DNA from: Geopseudomonas sagittaria
GTDB taxonomy: Bacteria > Pseudomonadota > Gammaproteobacteria > Pseudomonadales > Pseudomonadaceae
Direction of reading: 5' to 3'
NCBI RefSeq assembly: GCF_900115715.1
Contig: NZ_FOXM01000007.1
Location: 1-64,000, forward strand
Length of the DNA: 64,000 bases
Shown here: piece by piece, positions 51,042 through 61,466 of the stretch
How positions within the stretch are numbered: the stretch's first letter is position 1
How the letters are laid out: each line of letters begins with the position of its first letter
Position numbers and translations under genes: made by a program
Notes under the pieces: generated by a model
The model's input: only the letters and a program-made list of their open reading frames with translations
What the model was told of the DNA's origin: nothing
Databases searched by the model: none

Positions 51042-51752
51042 ATGGATACCCGCAGTCTGCTCGACCAACTGCTCAAGGCCGTTCCCGGCCTGTTGGGCAA
51101 TGCTGGCAACAGCTCGCAACCGCGCAACGGAGAACGCTCGGCTGACAGGGACAGCGGGCTGGGCAGCCTGCTCTCCGGCGCGGCGGGCGGAGGACTGGCG
51201 GCCGGCGCCATCGGCCTGCTGCTGGGCAGCAAGAAGGCCCGCAAGCTGGGCGGCAAGGCGCTGACCTACGGCGGTCTGGCCGCGCTCGGGGTGATGGCCT
51301 ATAAGGCCTACGGCAACTGGCAGCAGCAACAGCAGGTCGCCGCTACCGGTGCGGCTCCCGGCGCCCCGCAGACCGTCGACCGTCTGCCGCCGGCGCAGGT
51401 CGAACAGCACAGCCACGCCATCCTGCAGGCGGTGATTGCGGCGGCCAAGGCCGACGGTCATATCGACGAGCGCGAGCGTCAGCTGATCGACGCCGAGGTG
51501 GCCAAGCTCAGCCACGACCCGCAACTGCTGGCGTGGATCGACCGCGAGCTGCACCAGCCACTCGATCCAGCTGCGGTGGCGCGTGCCGCGCAGACGCCGG
51601 AGATGGCCGCCGAGATGTACCTGGCCAGCCTGCTGCTGGTCGACGAGCAGAACTTCATGGAGCGCGCCTATCTGGACGAGCTGTCCCGCCAGCTGCGCCT
51701 CGATCCGGGGCTGCGCAGCGAGCTGGATCGCCAGGTGCAGCAGGTCCCGTAG
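51042..51752 (+). CDS. DUF533 / TerB-like (YebE family) inner-membrane protein
   Basis: The 236-residue protein has an N-terminal MDTRSLLDQLLKAVPG segment, a glycine-rich membrane region (about 47-90, SGAAGGGLAAGAIGLLLGSK and GLAALGVMAYKAY), and a C-terminal TerB-like helical domain (about 120-232) with the acidic metal-binding-like pattern AAKADGHIDERERQLIDAEV. Function is not established; relatives are often annotated as tellurite-resistance TerB. The ribosome-binding site CAGGAGAG precedes the ATG. It converges with the LysR gene. Confidence 0.83.
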   Translation: MDTRSLLDQLLKAVPGLLGNAGNSSQPRNGERSADRDSGLGSLLSGAAGGGLAAGAIGLLLGSKKARKLGGKALTYGGLAALGVMAYKAYGNWQQQQQVAATGAAPGAPQTVDRLPPAQVEQHSHAILQAVIAAAKADGHIDERERQLIDAEVAKLSHDPQLLAWIDRELHQPLDPAAVARAAQTPEMAAEMYLASLLLVDEQNFMERAYLDELSRQLRLDPGLRSELDRQVQQVP

Positions 51753-53948
<2,196 letters not shown>

Positions 53949-53975
53949 GTGAGCGGGGCGGGCGTGCTGCGCTCC

Positions 53976-54053
53976 TGTAGGAGGCGCGCCCTCGCGGCGA
54001 TGCGGGCAGCAGGCCCGCCCGGGGTATCCAGAGCATCGCCCCGAGGTCGTGCC
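53976..54053 (+). repeat. REP-like palindromic element, copy 2
   Basis: This element shares AGGAGGCGCGCCCTCGCGGC and CGATGCGGGC...CAGGCCCGCC (quoted in parts) with the element at 15970-16044. It lies between adhC and fghA. Its 3-prime arm has diverged (GAGGTCGTGCC against GAGGTCGGGCC). Two near-identical copies 38 kb apart support a repeated, probably transposase-dispersed family. Confidence 0.75.
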
Positions 54054-54107
54054 TTCCACATGAACGAGCCATTACCCGCGCCACACGCATCCGCCAGGAG
54101 CCCAGCC

Positions 54108-54953
54108 ATGACCCTCGAACTGCTCTCCAGCCAGAAAAGCTTCGGCGGCTGGCACCACCGCTACCGCCACCACTCCGATACCCTGCAATGCGACATGGTG
54201 TTCGCCGTCTACCTGCCGCCGCAGGCGGAGCAGGGCAAGAAGCTGCCGGTGCTGTACTGGCTGTCCGGCCTGACCTGTACCGACGAGAACTTCATGCAGA
54301 AGGCCGGTGCGCAGCGCCTCGCCGCGGAGCTGGGGCTGGTGCTGGTGGCGCCGGATACCAGCCCGCGCGGCGCCGGGGTGCCGGGCGATCCGGACGGCGC
54401 CTGGGATTTCGGTCACGGTGCCGGCTTCTACCTGAATGCCACCGAGGAGCCGTGGGCGCAGCACTACCGCATGCACGACTACGTGGTGCACGAGCTGCCG
54501 GCGCTGGTCGAGGCCAGCTTCCCGGTCAGCGACAGGCGCGGCATCAGTGGTCACTCGATGGGTGGTCACGGCGCGCTGGTCTGTGCGTTGCGCAATCCCG
54601 GGCGCTACCGCTCGCTGTCGGCCTTCGCACCGATCGCCAATCCGAGCAACTGCCCGTGGGGCGAGAAGGCGTTTTCCCGCTATCTCGGCGCGGATCGCGA
54701 CAGCTGGCGGCAATGGGATGCCTGTGCGCTGCTGGCCACCGCCAGCAAGCGCTTGCCGATCCTGGTCGACCAAGGCGATGCCGACAGCTTTCTGGCCATC
54801 CAGCTGAAGCCGGAAATGCTGCGCGCTACCGCCGCCGCTGCCGGTCACCCGTTGACGCTGCGTCTGCAGCCTGGCTACGACCACAGCTACTACTTCATCG
54901 CCAGCTTCATCGACGACCATCTGCGCCATCACGCCCTGGCGCTGAACGCCTGA
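54108..54953 (+). CDS. fghA: S-formylglutathione hydrolase
   Basis: FghA hydrolyses S-formylglutathione to formate and glutathione, the second step of formaldehyde detoxification after AdhC. The 281-residue alpha/beta hydrolase has the nucleophile elbow GHSMGG with Ser150, the conserved early cysteine/oxyanion segment [13 protein letters not shown], and the C-terminal His in GYDHSYYFI. The ATG at 54108 is the family start; upstream codons in the same frame read through the repeat element and are ignored. Confidence 0.96.
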   Translation: MTLELLSSQKSFGGWHHRYRHHSDTLQCDMVFAVYLPPQAEQGKKLPVLYWLSGLTCTDENFMQKAGAQRLAAELGLVLVAPDTSPRGAGVPGDPDGAWDFGHGAGFYLNATEEPWAQHYRMHDYVVHELPALVEASFPVSDRRGISGHSMGGHGALVCALRNPGRYRSLSAFAPIANPSNCPWGEKAFSRYLGADRDSWRQWDACALLATASKRLPILVDQGDADSFLAIQLKPEMLRATAAAAGHPLTLRLQPGYDHSYYFIASFIDDHLRHHALALNA

Positions 54954-55007
54954 CATGGCAAGCGCCGTACGGTTTTCCATCCCGGCGCCGCTGATGGGAC
55001 TCCTACC

Positions 55008-55034
55008 GGGCGCGAGTCCTGTAGAATCGCGCCC
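55008..55034 (+). promoter_or_regulatory. Dyad overlapping a TAGAAT box upstream of ispF
   Basis: GGGCGCGA (55008-55015) and TCGCGCCC (55027-55034) form a perfect 8-bp dyad enclosing TAGAAT (55022-55027), a good -10 match, 24 bases before the ispF start. No convincing -35 was found. It may be the promoter of the ispF-truD-surE-pcm set. Confidence 0.4.
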
Positions 55035-55058
55035 TGACTTTTCCAGGGCGTTTTCCTT

Positions 55059-55532
55059 ATGCGTATCGGCCACGGCTACGACGTGCACCGCTTCGGCGAG
55101 GGTGACTTCATCACCCTCGGCGGCGTGCGCATTCCCCACACGTTCGGGCTCATCGCCCATTCCGATGGCGACGTGCTGCTGCATGCGCTGAGCGACGCGC
55201 TGCTCGGTGCGGCGGCACTGGGTGATATCGGCCGGCACTTCCCGGACACCGATGCGCAGTTCAAGGGCGCCGACAGCCGTGCCCTGCTGCGTCGCGTCCT
55301 TGCCCTGGTGCAGGCCAAGGGCTGGCGGGTCGGCAACGTCGACGCCACCATCGTCGCCCAGGCGCCGAAGATGGCCCCCCATGTCGAGGCGATGCGCGCC
55401 CATATCGCCGCCGATCTCGGCATCGCGCTGGATCAGGTCAACGTCAAGGCCACCACTACCGAGAAACTCGGTTTCACCGGTCGCGAGGAGGGCATCGCCG
55501 TGCATGCGGTTGCCCTGTTGGTCGCGGCATGA
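55059..55532 (+). CDS. ispF: 2-C-methyl-D-erythritol 2,4-cyclodiphosphate synthase
   Basis: IspF cyclises CDP-methylerythritol 2-phosphate in the MEP pathway, downstream of IspD. The 157-residue protein has the zinc ligands in GYDVHRF (Asp and His, about residues 8-10) and [17 protein letters not shown], and the C-terminal [16 protein letters not shown] motif. The stop overlaps the truD start (ATGA). Confidence 0.97.
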   Translation: MRIGHGYDVHRFGEGDFITLGGVRIPHTFGLIAHSDGDVLLHALSDALLGAAALGDIGRHFPDTDAQFKGADSRALLRRVLALVQAKGWRVGNVDATIVAQAPKMAPHVEAMRAHIAADLGIALDQVNVKATTTEKLGFTGREEGIAVHAVALLVAA

Positions 55533-56599
55533 GTGGCGTGCTCGGCGAACTCGACCTGCTCGGCCCCACCGCCTGGGGCGAGCCCTGCGGCCATGCCGTG
55601 CTCAAGCACACAGCCGAGGATTTCCAGGTCAACGAGGTGCTGGACATTCCGCTGTCCGGTGCCGGCGAGCACCTGTGGCTGTGGGTGGAAAAGCGTGGCC
55701 TGAACACCGAGGATGCGGCGAAGCGCATCGCCCGTGCGGCCGGGGTGCCGCTCAAGGCAATCAGCTACGCGGGCCTCAAGGATCGCCAGGCGCTGACCCG
55801 TCAGTGGTTCAGCCTGCACCTGGCGGGCAAGGCCGATCCGGATCTGGCTGCCGCCGAGGGTGACGACCTGCGCATCCTCGAGCGCGCGCGCCACTCGCGC
55901 AAGCTGCAGCGCGGCGCCCATGCGGCCAACGGCTTCATCATCCGTCTGACTGCCCTGCAGGCCGAGCGCGAGGCGCTGGAGCAGCGTCTGCAGCGGATCG
56001 CCGCGGGCGGCGTGCCCAACTACTTCGGCCTGCAGCGCTTCGGCTTCGATGGCGGCAACCTGCACGAGGCGCGTCACTGGGCCGAGCGCAAGACCCTGCC
56101 GGAACAGCGCAACCGTCGCTCTCGGGTGCTCTCGGCGGCGCGCAGCTACCTGTTCAACCGTGTGCTGGCCGCACGCGTGGCCGACGGCAGCTGGAACCGC
56201 GCGCAGCCCGGCGACCTGCTGGCCTTCACCGACAGTCGCAGCTTTTTCCCCGCCGGCGAGGCCGAATGCAGCGATCCGCGTCTGGCCGCGCTGGATCTAC
56301 ATCCCACCGGGCCGCTGTTCGGCGGCGGCGAACTGGAAACCGGCGCTGCGGTGCGCGCGCTCGAGCAGCAGCTGCAGGCCGACGAGGCCGCCCTGGTGGG
56401 CTGGCTGGAGCAGGCCGGACTGGAGCAGGCGCGGCGTATCCTGCGCCTCCCCATCGGCGGGCTGACGTGGCATTATCCCGCCACTGACATCCTGCAACTG
56501 GAATTCGTCCTGCCGGCCGGCTGCTTCGCCACTGTGGTGGTGCGCGAACTCGTGCGCCTGCTGCCGACAGGACCTGTGGACACCCCATGCGAATATTGA
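55529..56599 (+). CDS. truD: tRNA pseudouridine(13) synthase
   Basis: TruD converts U13 of several tRNAs to pseudouridine. The 356-residue protein has the catalytic Asp in [12 protein letters not shown], the [10 protein letters not shown] motif and the C-terminal [16 protein letters not shown]. It overlaps ispF by four bases and surE by thirteen. The position between ispF and surE is the standard gammaproteobacterial order. Confidence 0.97.
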   Translation: MSGVLGELDLLGPTAWGEPCGHAVLKHTAEDFQVNEVLDIPLSGAGEHLWLWVEKRGLNTEDAAKRIARAAGVPLKAISYAGLKDRQALTRQWFSLHLAGKADPDLAAAEGDDLRILERARHSRKLQRGAHAANGFIIRLTALQAEREALEQRLQRIAAGGVPNYFGLQRFGFDGGNLHEARHWAERKTLPEQRNRRSRVLSAARSYLFNRVLAARVADGSWNRAQPGDLLAFTDSRSFFPAGEAECSDPRLAALDLHPTGPLFGGGELETGAAVRALEQQLQADEAALVGWLEQAGLEQARRILRLPIGGLTWHYPATDILQLEFVLPAGCFATVVVRELVRLLPTGPVDTPCEY

Positions 56600-57333
56600 T
56601 CGCCAACGATGACGGCGTGTACGCGCCAGGGATAGTTGCGCTGCACCAGGTGCTGGCGGATTACGCCGAGTGCGTGGTGATCGCTCCCGATGCCGACCGC
56701 AGCGGGGCCAGCAGTTCACTGACCCTCGACCGTCCGCTGCATCCGCAGCGGCTGGACAACGGCTTCATCAGCATCAACGGCACGCCCACCGACTGCGTGC
56801 ACCTGGGCCTCAACGGCCTGCTCGAGCATACCCCGGACATGGTGGTGTCGGGCATCAACCTGGGCGCCAATCTGGGTGACGACGTGCTGTATTCCGGCAC
56901 CGTGGCGGCCGCCCTAGAAGGCCGTTTCCTCGACAAGCCGGCGTTCGCCTTCTCGCTGCTGTCGCGATTGACCGACAACCTGCCGGCGGCCGCGCACATC
57001 GCCCGGCGTCTGGTGGAGATGCACGACCAGCTCGAGCTGCCGCCGCGCACCGTGCTCAACGTCAACATCCCCAACCTGCCGCTGGAGCGCATCCGTGGTG
57101 TGCAGCTGACCCGCCTCGGCCACCGGGCGCGGGCGGCGGCGCCGGTCAAGTCGGTCAACCCGCGCGGCAAGGAGGGCTACTGGATTGCGGTGGCCGGGGA
57201 TGCCGAGGACGGCGGTCCGGGTACCGACTTCCATGCGGTGATGCAGGGTTATGTGTCGATCACCCCGCTGCAGCTGGACCGGACCTTCCACGAGGCCTTC
57301 CGTGGTCTGAGCATTCTGGAGAATCTGCTGTGA
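56587..57333 (+). CDS. surE: 5-prime-nucleotidase SurE
   Basis: SurE is a metal-dependent nucleoside monophosphate (and exopolyphosphate) phosphatase linked to stationary-phase survival. The 248-residue protein begins [16 protein letters not shown] with the metal-binding DD pair, followed by [24 protein letters not shown] and [19 protein letters not shown] (all conserved). It starts inside truD and its stop overlaps pcm (GTGA). Confidence 0.97.
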   Translation: MRILIANDDGVYAPGIVALHQVLADYAECVVIAPDADRSGASSSLTLDRPLHPQRLDNGFISINGTPTDCVHLGLNGLLEHTPDMVVSGINLGANLGDDVLYSGTVAAALEGRFLDKPAFAFSLLSRLTDNLPAAAHIARRLVEMHDQLELPPRTVLNVNIPNLPLERIRGVQLTRLGHRARAAAPVKSVNPRGKEGYWIAVAGDAEDGGPGTDFHAVMQGYVSITPLQLDRTFHEAFRGLSILENLL

Positions 57334-58001
57334 CAAGGGACGATCTGCAGCGCCGCGGGATCGGCATGACCTCGCAGCGCACCCGCGAGCGGCTGATCCA
57401 GCGCCTGCACGACGAGGGGCTGAGCAACGTCCAGGTCCTCGAGGTGATCCGCCGCACGCCGCGCCACCTGTTCGTCGACGAGGCGCTGGCGCACCGGGCC
57501 TACGAGGATACCGCGCTGCCGATCGGTCACAACCAGACCATCTCCCAGCCGTTCATGGTCGCGCGGATGACCGAGCTGCTGCTGGCCGGCGGTCCGCTGG
57601 ACAAGGTGATGGAGATCGGTACCGGCTCCGGCTACCAGACCGCGGTGCTGGCCCAACTGGTCGAACGGGTGTTCTCGGTCGAGCGCATCCAGTCGCTGCA
57701 GGATCGCGCCAAGGAGCGTCTGCTCGAACTGAACCTGCGCAATGTGGTCTTTCGTTGGGGCGACGGCTGGGAGGGTTGGCCGGCCCTGGCACCCTACAAC
57801 GGCATCATCGTCACCGCCGCCGCGGCCCAGGTGCCGCAGGCGCTGCTCGACCAGCTGGCCCCGGGGGGGCGGATGGTGATTCCGGTCGGCAGTGGCGACG
57901 AGCAGCAGCTGATGCTCATCGTGCGCGAGGGCGGCGGGTTTTCCCGCCAGGTGCTGGACCCGGTGCGTTTCGTTCCCTTGCTGAATGGCTCGGTATTCTG
58001 A
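57330..58001 (+). CDS. pcm: Protein-L-isoaspartate O-methyltransferase
   Basis: Pcm methylates isoaspartyl residues with SAM to start repair of damaged proteins, useful in stationary phase. The 223-residue protein has the SAM-binding motif [17 protein letters not shown], the N-terminal [21 protein letters not shown] and the post-motif RMVIPVG. The GTG start overlaps the surE stop. nlpD-rpoS follows after one inserted gene. Confidence 0.96.
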   Translation: MTRDDLQRRGIGMTSQRTRERLIQRLHDEGLSNVQVLEVIRRTPRHLFVDEALAHRAYEDTALPIGHNQTISQPFMVARMTELLLAGGPLDKVMEIGTGSGYQTAVLAQLVERVFSVERIQSLQDRAKERLLELNLRNVVFRWGDGWEGWPALAPYNGIIVTAAAAQVPQALLDQLAPGGRMVIPVGSGDEQQLMLIVREGGGFSRQVLDPVRFVPLLNGSVF

Positions 58002-58030
58002 GTCCCTCGTCTGTTTTACGGAAAAGACTG

Positions 58031-58969
58031 ATGCGAAATTATTTCCTGCTGTTTGCCAAGGGCGTAGCCATGGGCGCAGCCGACGTGGTGCCGGGCGTGT
58101 CCGGAGGCACCATCGCCTTCATCAGCGGCATCTACGATGAGCTGCTGCGCTCGATTGCCGCGGTGCCCGGCGCCTTGCGCGAGCTCGTGCGCGGCAACCT
58201 GCGCCAGGCCTGGCAGACCGCCAACGCCAATTTCCTGCTGGTGCTGTTCGCCGGCATCCTCGGCAGCGTGTTCAGCCTGGCGCGAGGCATCACCTGGCTG
58301 CTGGAGCATCAGCCGATCGCCATCTGGTCGTTCTTCTTCGGCCTGATCGTGGTGTCGACCTGGCTGGTCGGTCGTGAGATCAGCCGCTGGAACTGGCCGA
58401 GCTGGCTGAGTTTCGCCCTCGGCGCCCTGTTTGCCTGGTGGATCACCGTCGCCGCGCCGATGCAGTGGGGGCACGACCCGCTGAGCCTGTTCTTCGCCGG
58501 TGCCATCGCCATCTGCGCGATGATCCTGCCGGGCATTTCCGGCAGTTTCCTGCTGGTGCTGATGGGGCTGTACAGCTTCGTCCTCGATGCCGTGAAAAGC
58601 CTGGATCTGGCGGTGCTGCTGGTATTCGCCGCCGGTTGTGTCTGCGGGCTGCTCAGCTTCGCTCGCCTGCTGAGCTGGATGCTCAACCATCTGCGTAACC
58701 TGACCCTGACCTTCCTGGCCGGTCTGATGCTCGGCTCGCTGAACAAGGTCTGGCCATGGAAGGAAACCCTGAGCTGGCGGACCGATAGCCATGGCCAGCT
58801 GCAGCCGCTACTGCAAAGCAACCTGCTGCCGGGCAGTTATGCCGACATCAGCGGCCAGGATCCGCAGTTGCTGCTGGCGGTATTGCTGGCGCTGGGTGGC
58901 GTGGCGCTGGTGCTGGGGCTGGAGTGGGTGGCCAAGCGGCAGCAGCGCCTGCCCGGGCAAGAGGCCTGA
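58031..58969 (+). CDS. DUF368 membrane protein
   Basis: DUF368 proteins belong to a group proposed to transport polyprenyl phosphate (undecaprenyl-phosphate flippase candidates, DUF368/PopT type). The 312-residue protein has about nine membrane helices and the signature KGVAMGAADVVPGVSGGTIAFISGIYD (quoted in part; residues about 10-36), plus PGISGSFLLVLMGLY in the second half. It lies between pcm and nlpD, where P. aeruginosa has no gene as I recall, so it is an insertion or a lineage-specific retention. The ATG at 58031 matches the family start. Confidence 0.88.
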   Translation: MRNYFLLFAKGVAMGAADVVPGVSGGTIAFISGIYDELLRSIAAVPGALRELVRGNLRQAWQTANANFLLVLFAGILGSVFSLARGITWLLEHQPIAIWSFFFGLIVVSTWLVGREISRWNWPSWLSFALGALFAWWITVAAPMQWGHDPLSLFFAGAIAICAMILPGISGSFLLVLMGLYSFVLDAVKSLDLAVLLVFAAGCVCGLLSFARLLSWMLNHLRNLTLTFLAGLMLGSLNKVWPWKETLSWRTDSHGQLQPLLQSNLLPGSYADISGQDPQLLLAVLLALGGVALVLGLEWVAKRQQRLPGQEA

Positions 58970-59028
58970 GTCGAGGCGATGAACAAGGTAATCTGCGCGA
59001 GCAGGAAGGACGGCGATGTGGGGCGGTT

Positions 59029-59850
59029 ATGTTGAGAGGCAGTTTGCGGCTTGCGGTGTGCCTGGGAGCGAGTTTGCTGTTGGGGCTGCTGGGCGGCTGC
59101 GCGACATCGAGCGGCACCAGTGAGTCGATCGGCAGCCGGCCGGCGAGTGTGCCGACGCGCCAGCCGGTGACCCAGGGGCAATATCGGGTGCAGCGTGGCG
59201 ATACCCTCTACTCGATCGCCAGCCGGTATGGCTGGGAGTGGAAGGCCCTGGCGGTGCGCAACGGCATCGCCCCGCCCTACACCATTCGCGTCGGGCAGCT
59301 GATCCGCTTCGGCGACGGCAGGGCGCAGGTCGCCAGTGGGGCCCCGTCGCCCGCGCCGGTCAGTCCTGGCCGCGCGCCATTGTCCTCTGCGAAAGGTGTG
59401 ACGGCTCCTGCGCCACAGGCAACCCAGGCAGCGGCAGCCCCGGCAGCGGCGGGGCAGGCGGGCGCGCCGGCCATCTCCGCCAAGGGATGGGCCTGGCCGG
59501 CCAGCGGCCAGTTGATCGGTCTATTCTCTTCAAACAGCAGTTTGAACAAAGGCATTGATATAGCCGGCGAATTAGGCCAGCCTGTTCTGGCGGCATCTAC
59601 AGGGAGTGTGGTATATGCCGGCAGTGGGCTCAGGGGATATGGTGAGCTAGTCATCATCAAGCATAGTGACACTTACGTCAGTGCCTACGGCCACAACCGC
59701 AGGTTGCTGGTTCGGGAGGGGCAGCAGGTCAAGGCGGGACAGAAAATTGCCGAGATGGGGTCGAGCGGGGCGGATCGGGTGAAGTTGCATTTCGAGATTC
59801 GTCGCCAGGGACAGCCAGTCGATCCATTGCAATATCTGCCGCGTCGCTGA
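59029..59850 (+). CDS. nlpD: NlpD, LysM and degenerate LytM (M23) lipoprotein
   Basis: NlpD activates the amidase AmiC (or its equivalent) at the division septum. The 273-residue outer-membrane lipoprotein has the lipobox LGGC (Cys24), a LysM domain (about 46-92, YRVQRGDTLYSIASRYGWEW) and a low-complexity linker. The M23-like domain (about 165-270) has NKGIDIAG where an active enzyme has His, so the zinc site is broken and it is an activator only. The second half has unusually low GC and rare codons from about 59516 on, and a PsrA-type box lies there, because the rpoS promoter sits within this gene. Confidence 0.95.
   Translation: MLRGSLRLAVCLGASLLLGLLGGCATSSGTSESIGSRPASVPTRQPVTQGQYRVQRGDTLYSIASRYGWEWKALAVRNGIAPPYTIRVGQLIRFGDGRAQVASGAPSPAPVSPGRAPLSSAKGVTAPAPQATQAAAAPAAAGQAGAPAISAKGWAWPASGQLIGLFSSNSSLNKGIDIAGELGQPVLAASTGSVVYAGSGLRGYGELVIIKHSDTYVSAYGHNRRLLVREGQQVKAGQKIAEMGSSGADRVKLHFEIRRQGQPVDPLQYLPRR
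59529..59546 (+). promoter_or_regulatory. PsrA-type operator inside nlpD, upstream of rpoS
   Basis: TTCAAAC-AGCA-GTTTGAA is an 18-base inverted repeat with a four-base spacer. It fits the published PsrA box G/CAAAC-N4-GTTTG/C, known to activate rpoS in Pseudomonas. It lies about 390 bases upstream of the rpoS ATG. A possible -10-like CATCTAC is near 59594. Confidence 0.7.
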
Positions 59851-59936
59851 ACTGTCATCCTTTGCCGATAGCGTGAGGTAAACAGGCCTCGAGGCGCAGC
59901 GGGCCTGTTGTTGAACTCAGCAAAGGGAGCAGCACG

Positions 59937-60953
59937 ATGGCAATTACAAGAAAAACGCCAAAAACGCCGGAGTTTGACAGTGACGATGAAGTACTCCTGC
60001 TGGAAGCAGGTATCGTCCCGGAAATGCTTTCGCCCGACGGCGAAGAGGACTGCGGCGAGGCGGTAGTCAGTTCGGCCAAGGTGGTGGGGACCAGGCAGCA
60101 CAAGTTCGTCGACTACACCCGGGCGCTGGATGCGACCCAGCTCTATCTCAATGAAATCGGCTTCTCTCCCTTGCTGAGCCCGGAAGAAGAAGTCCATTTC
60201 GCGCGCATGGCCCGCCGCGGCGAAGCGGCCGGACGCAAGCGCATGATCGAAAGCAACCTGCGTCTGGTGGTGAAGATCGCCCGGCGCTACGTCAATCGCG
60301 GGCTGACCCTGCTCGATCTGATCGAGGAAGGCAATCTCGGCCTGATTCGCGCCGTCGAGAAGTTCGACCCCGAGCGCGGCTTCCGCTTCTCCACCTACGC
60401 CACCTGGTGGATCCGCCAGACCATCGAGCGGGCGATCATGAACCAGACGCGCACCATCCGTCTGCCGATTCATGTGGTCAAGGAGTTGAATGTCTACCTG
60501 CGCGCCGCGCGCGAGCTGACCCAGAAGCTCGATCACGAACCCACCGCCGAGGAAATCGCCACGCTGCTGGACAAGCCGGTGGCGGAGGTCAAGCGCATGC
60601 TCGGCCTGAACGAGCGGGTGAGTTCGGTGGATGTCGCTCTCGGTCCCGACTCCGACAAGACCCTGCTGGATACCCTGACCGACGATCATCCGACCGATCC
60701 GTGCGAGCTGCTGCAGGACGAGGACCTGGGGCAGAGCATTGATCAGTGGCTGTCCGAGTTGACCGAGAAGCAGCGCGAAGTGGTGATTCGCCGCTTTGGC
60801 TTGCGCGGGCACGAGAGCAGTACGCTGGAAGAGGTCGGCCGGGAGATCGGTCTGACCCGTGAGCGGGTGCGGCAGATCCAGGTCGAGGCGCTCAAGCGCC
60901 TGCGCGAGATCCTGGAAAGCAACGGCCTGTCCAGCGAGTCGCTGTTCCAGTAG
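59937..60953 (+). CDS. rpoS: RNA polymerase sigma factor RpoS
   Basis: RpoS is the stationary-phase and general-stress sigma factor. The 338-residue protein has region 1.2 around [17 protein letters not shown], the 2.1-2.4 core ([18 protein letters not shown] and [15 protein letters not shown]), region 3 ([18 protein letters not shown]), and region 4.2 ([20 protein letters not shown]). The ATG follows AAAGGGAGC. Its promoter is expected inside nlpD. It is followed by a hairpin and then the rsmZ control region. Confidence 0.98.
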   Translation: MAITRKTPKTPEFDSDDEVLLLEAGIVPEMLSPDGEEDCGEAVVSSAKVVGTRQHKFVDYTRALDATQLYLNEIGFSPLLSPEEEVHFARMARRGEAAGRKRMIESNLRLVVKIARRYVNRGLTLLDLIEEGNLGLIRAVEKFDPERGFRFSTYATWWIRQTIERAIMNQTRTIRLPIHVVKELNVYLRAARELTQKLDHEPTAEEIATLLDKPVAEVKRMLGLNERVSSVDVALGPDSDKTLLDTLTDDHPTDPCELLQDEDLGQSIDQWLSELTEKQREVVIRRFGLRGHESSTLEEVGREIGLTRERVRQIQVEALKRLREILESNGLSSESLFQ

Positions 60954-60991
60954 GACATCCCGGCTCCAGCCAATAACAAGCTTCTTGTCTT

Positions 60992-61024
60992 GCACGTGAA
61001 CCCGGCGCCCGCCGGGTTTCGTGC
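60992..61024 (+). terminator. Hairpin after rpoS
   Basis: Stem AACCCGGC (60999-61006) / GCCGGGTT (61011-61018), extended by GCAC (60992-60995) / GTGC (61021-61024), forms a strong hairpin 40 bases after the rpoS stop. There is no T tract, so it may act with Rho or protect the transcript end. Confidence 0.6.
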
Positions 61025-61093
61025 TTCTGGGCGGTCGCCGCGGTTCTTCCGCCTGGCTGTTGCCGTAAGTTCCGGGCGATTGGCGCAAGGATG
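61025..61093. other. Non-coding stretch between the rpoS terminator and the GacA site
   Basis: No coding frame with coding-like composition or a ribosome-binding site is seen. This is part of the 327-base gene-free region between rpoS and rsmZ. Its contents are the rpoS hairpin, this spacer, the GacA UAS and the rsmZ promoter, separated by an AT-rich stretch at 61148-61205. Confidence 0.6.
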
Positions 61094-61111
61094 TGTAAGT
61101 CATTGCTTACA
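61094..61111 (+). promoter_or_regulatory. GacA upstream activating sequence (UAS) of rsmZ
   Basis: TGTAAG-TCATTG-CTTACA matches the GacA-binding consensus TGTAAG-N6-CTTACA exactly. Its centre is about 180 bases upstream of the predicted rsmZ start, the distance reported for GacA-controlled sRNAs. Confidence 0.9.
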
Positions 61112-61247
61112 AGGCGTGTAGGAGAGTGGCTGCAGGGGTTGCCGGTTTATATCCTTTCAGCTTGAAGGGCTTTTTAAGTGATTGTTTTTAATGTGTTTAT
61201 TTTTAACGGGTGGATGTTTCCCGGCGCGGGCGGAGCTGGAGCCGCGG

Positions 61248-61276
61248 TTTGCGCAAGCTGCTGTGGAGGCTATTAT
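61248..61276 (+). promoter_or_regulatory. Predicted rsmZ promoter
   Basis: A -10 box TATTAT (61271-61276) lies 17 bases after TTTGCG (61248-61253), and the sRNA is predicted to start about six bases later. The weak -35 fits a promoter that needs the GacA activator. Confidence 0.65.
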
Positions 61277-61282
61277 CTCAAT

Positions 61283-61396
61283 GCGTTCAGGGAATAACGC
61301 AGCCGGCAGGAAGCCGGTCAGGACGTCGCCGGAGGCGGCACACCAGGATGGTGGATAGGGAAAAAAAGAGCGGCGGGGCAACCCGCCCTTTTTTTT
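61283..61396 (+). ncRNA. rsmZ: RsmZ-type small regulatory RNA
   Basis: RsmZ sequesters the translational repressor RsmA/CsrA. The roughly 114-base RNA has seven GGA motifs (near 61291, 61309, 61321, 61331, 61346, 61353 and 61359). At least four are in hairpin loops: GCGTT/AACGC around CAGGGAAT, CCGGC/GCCGG around AGGAA, CGCC/GGCG around GGA, and CACC/GGTG around AGGAT. The Rho-independent terminator GGCGGG/CCCGCC (61372-61377, 61382-61387) is followed by eight T. Location behind rpoS, as in P. aeruginosa, and the exact GacA site support the call. The 5-prime end is estimated within a few bases. Confidence 0.92.
61371..61396 (+). terminator. rsmZ intrinsic terminator
   Basis: GGCGGG and CCCGCC form a 6-bp stem with a four-base loop, followed by one C and eight T. 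Confidence 0.9.
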
Positions 61397-61466
61397 GTCT
61401 GCGTTTTTTGTACCGCCCGGCGTGACGGGGCGGTATCTCGCCGGGGCGCTCCGATTGACTTGCGCC

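Noticed and set aside
61157-61381. Small minus-strand frame across the rsmZ region
   Set aside because: It covers an AT-rich promoter and the sRNA, has no ribosome-binding site and no family resemblance.
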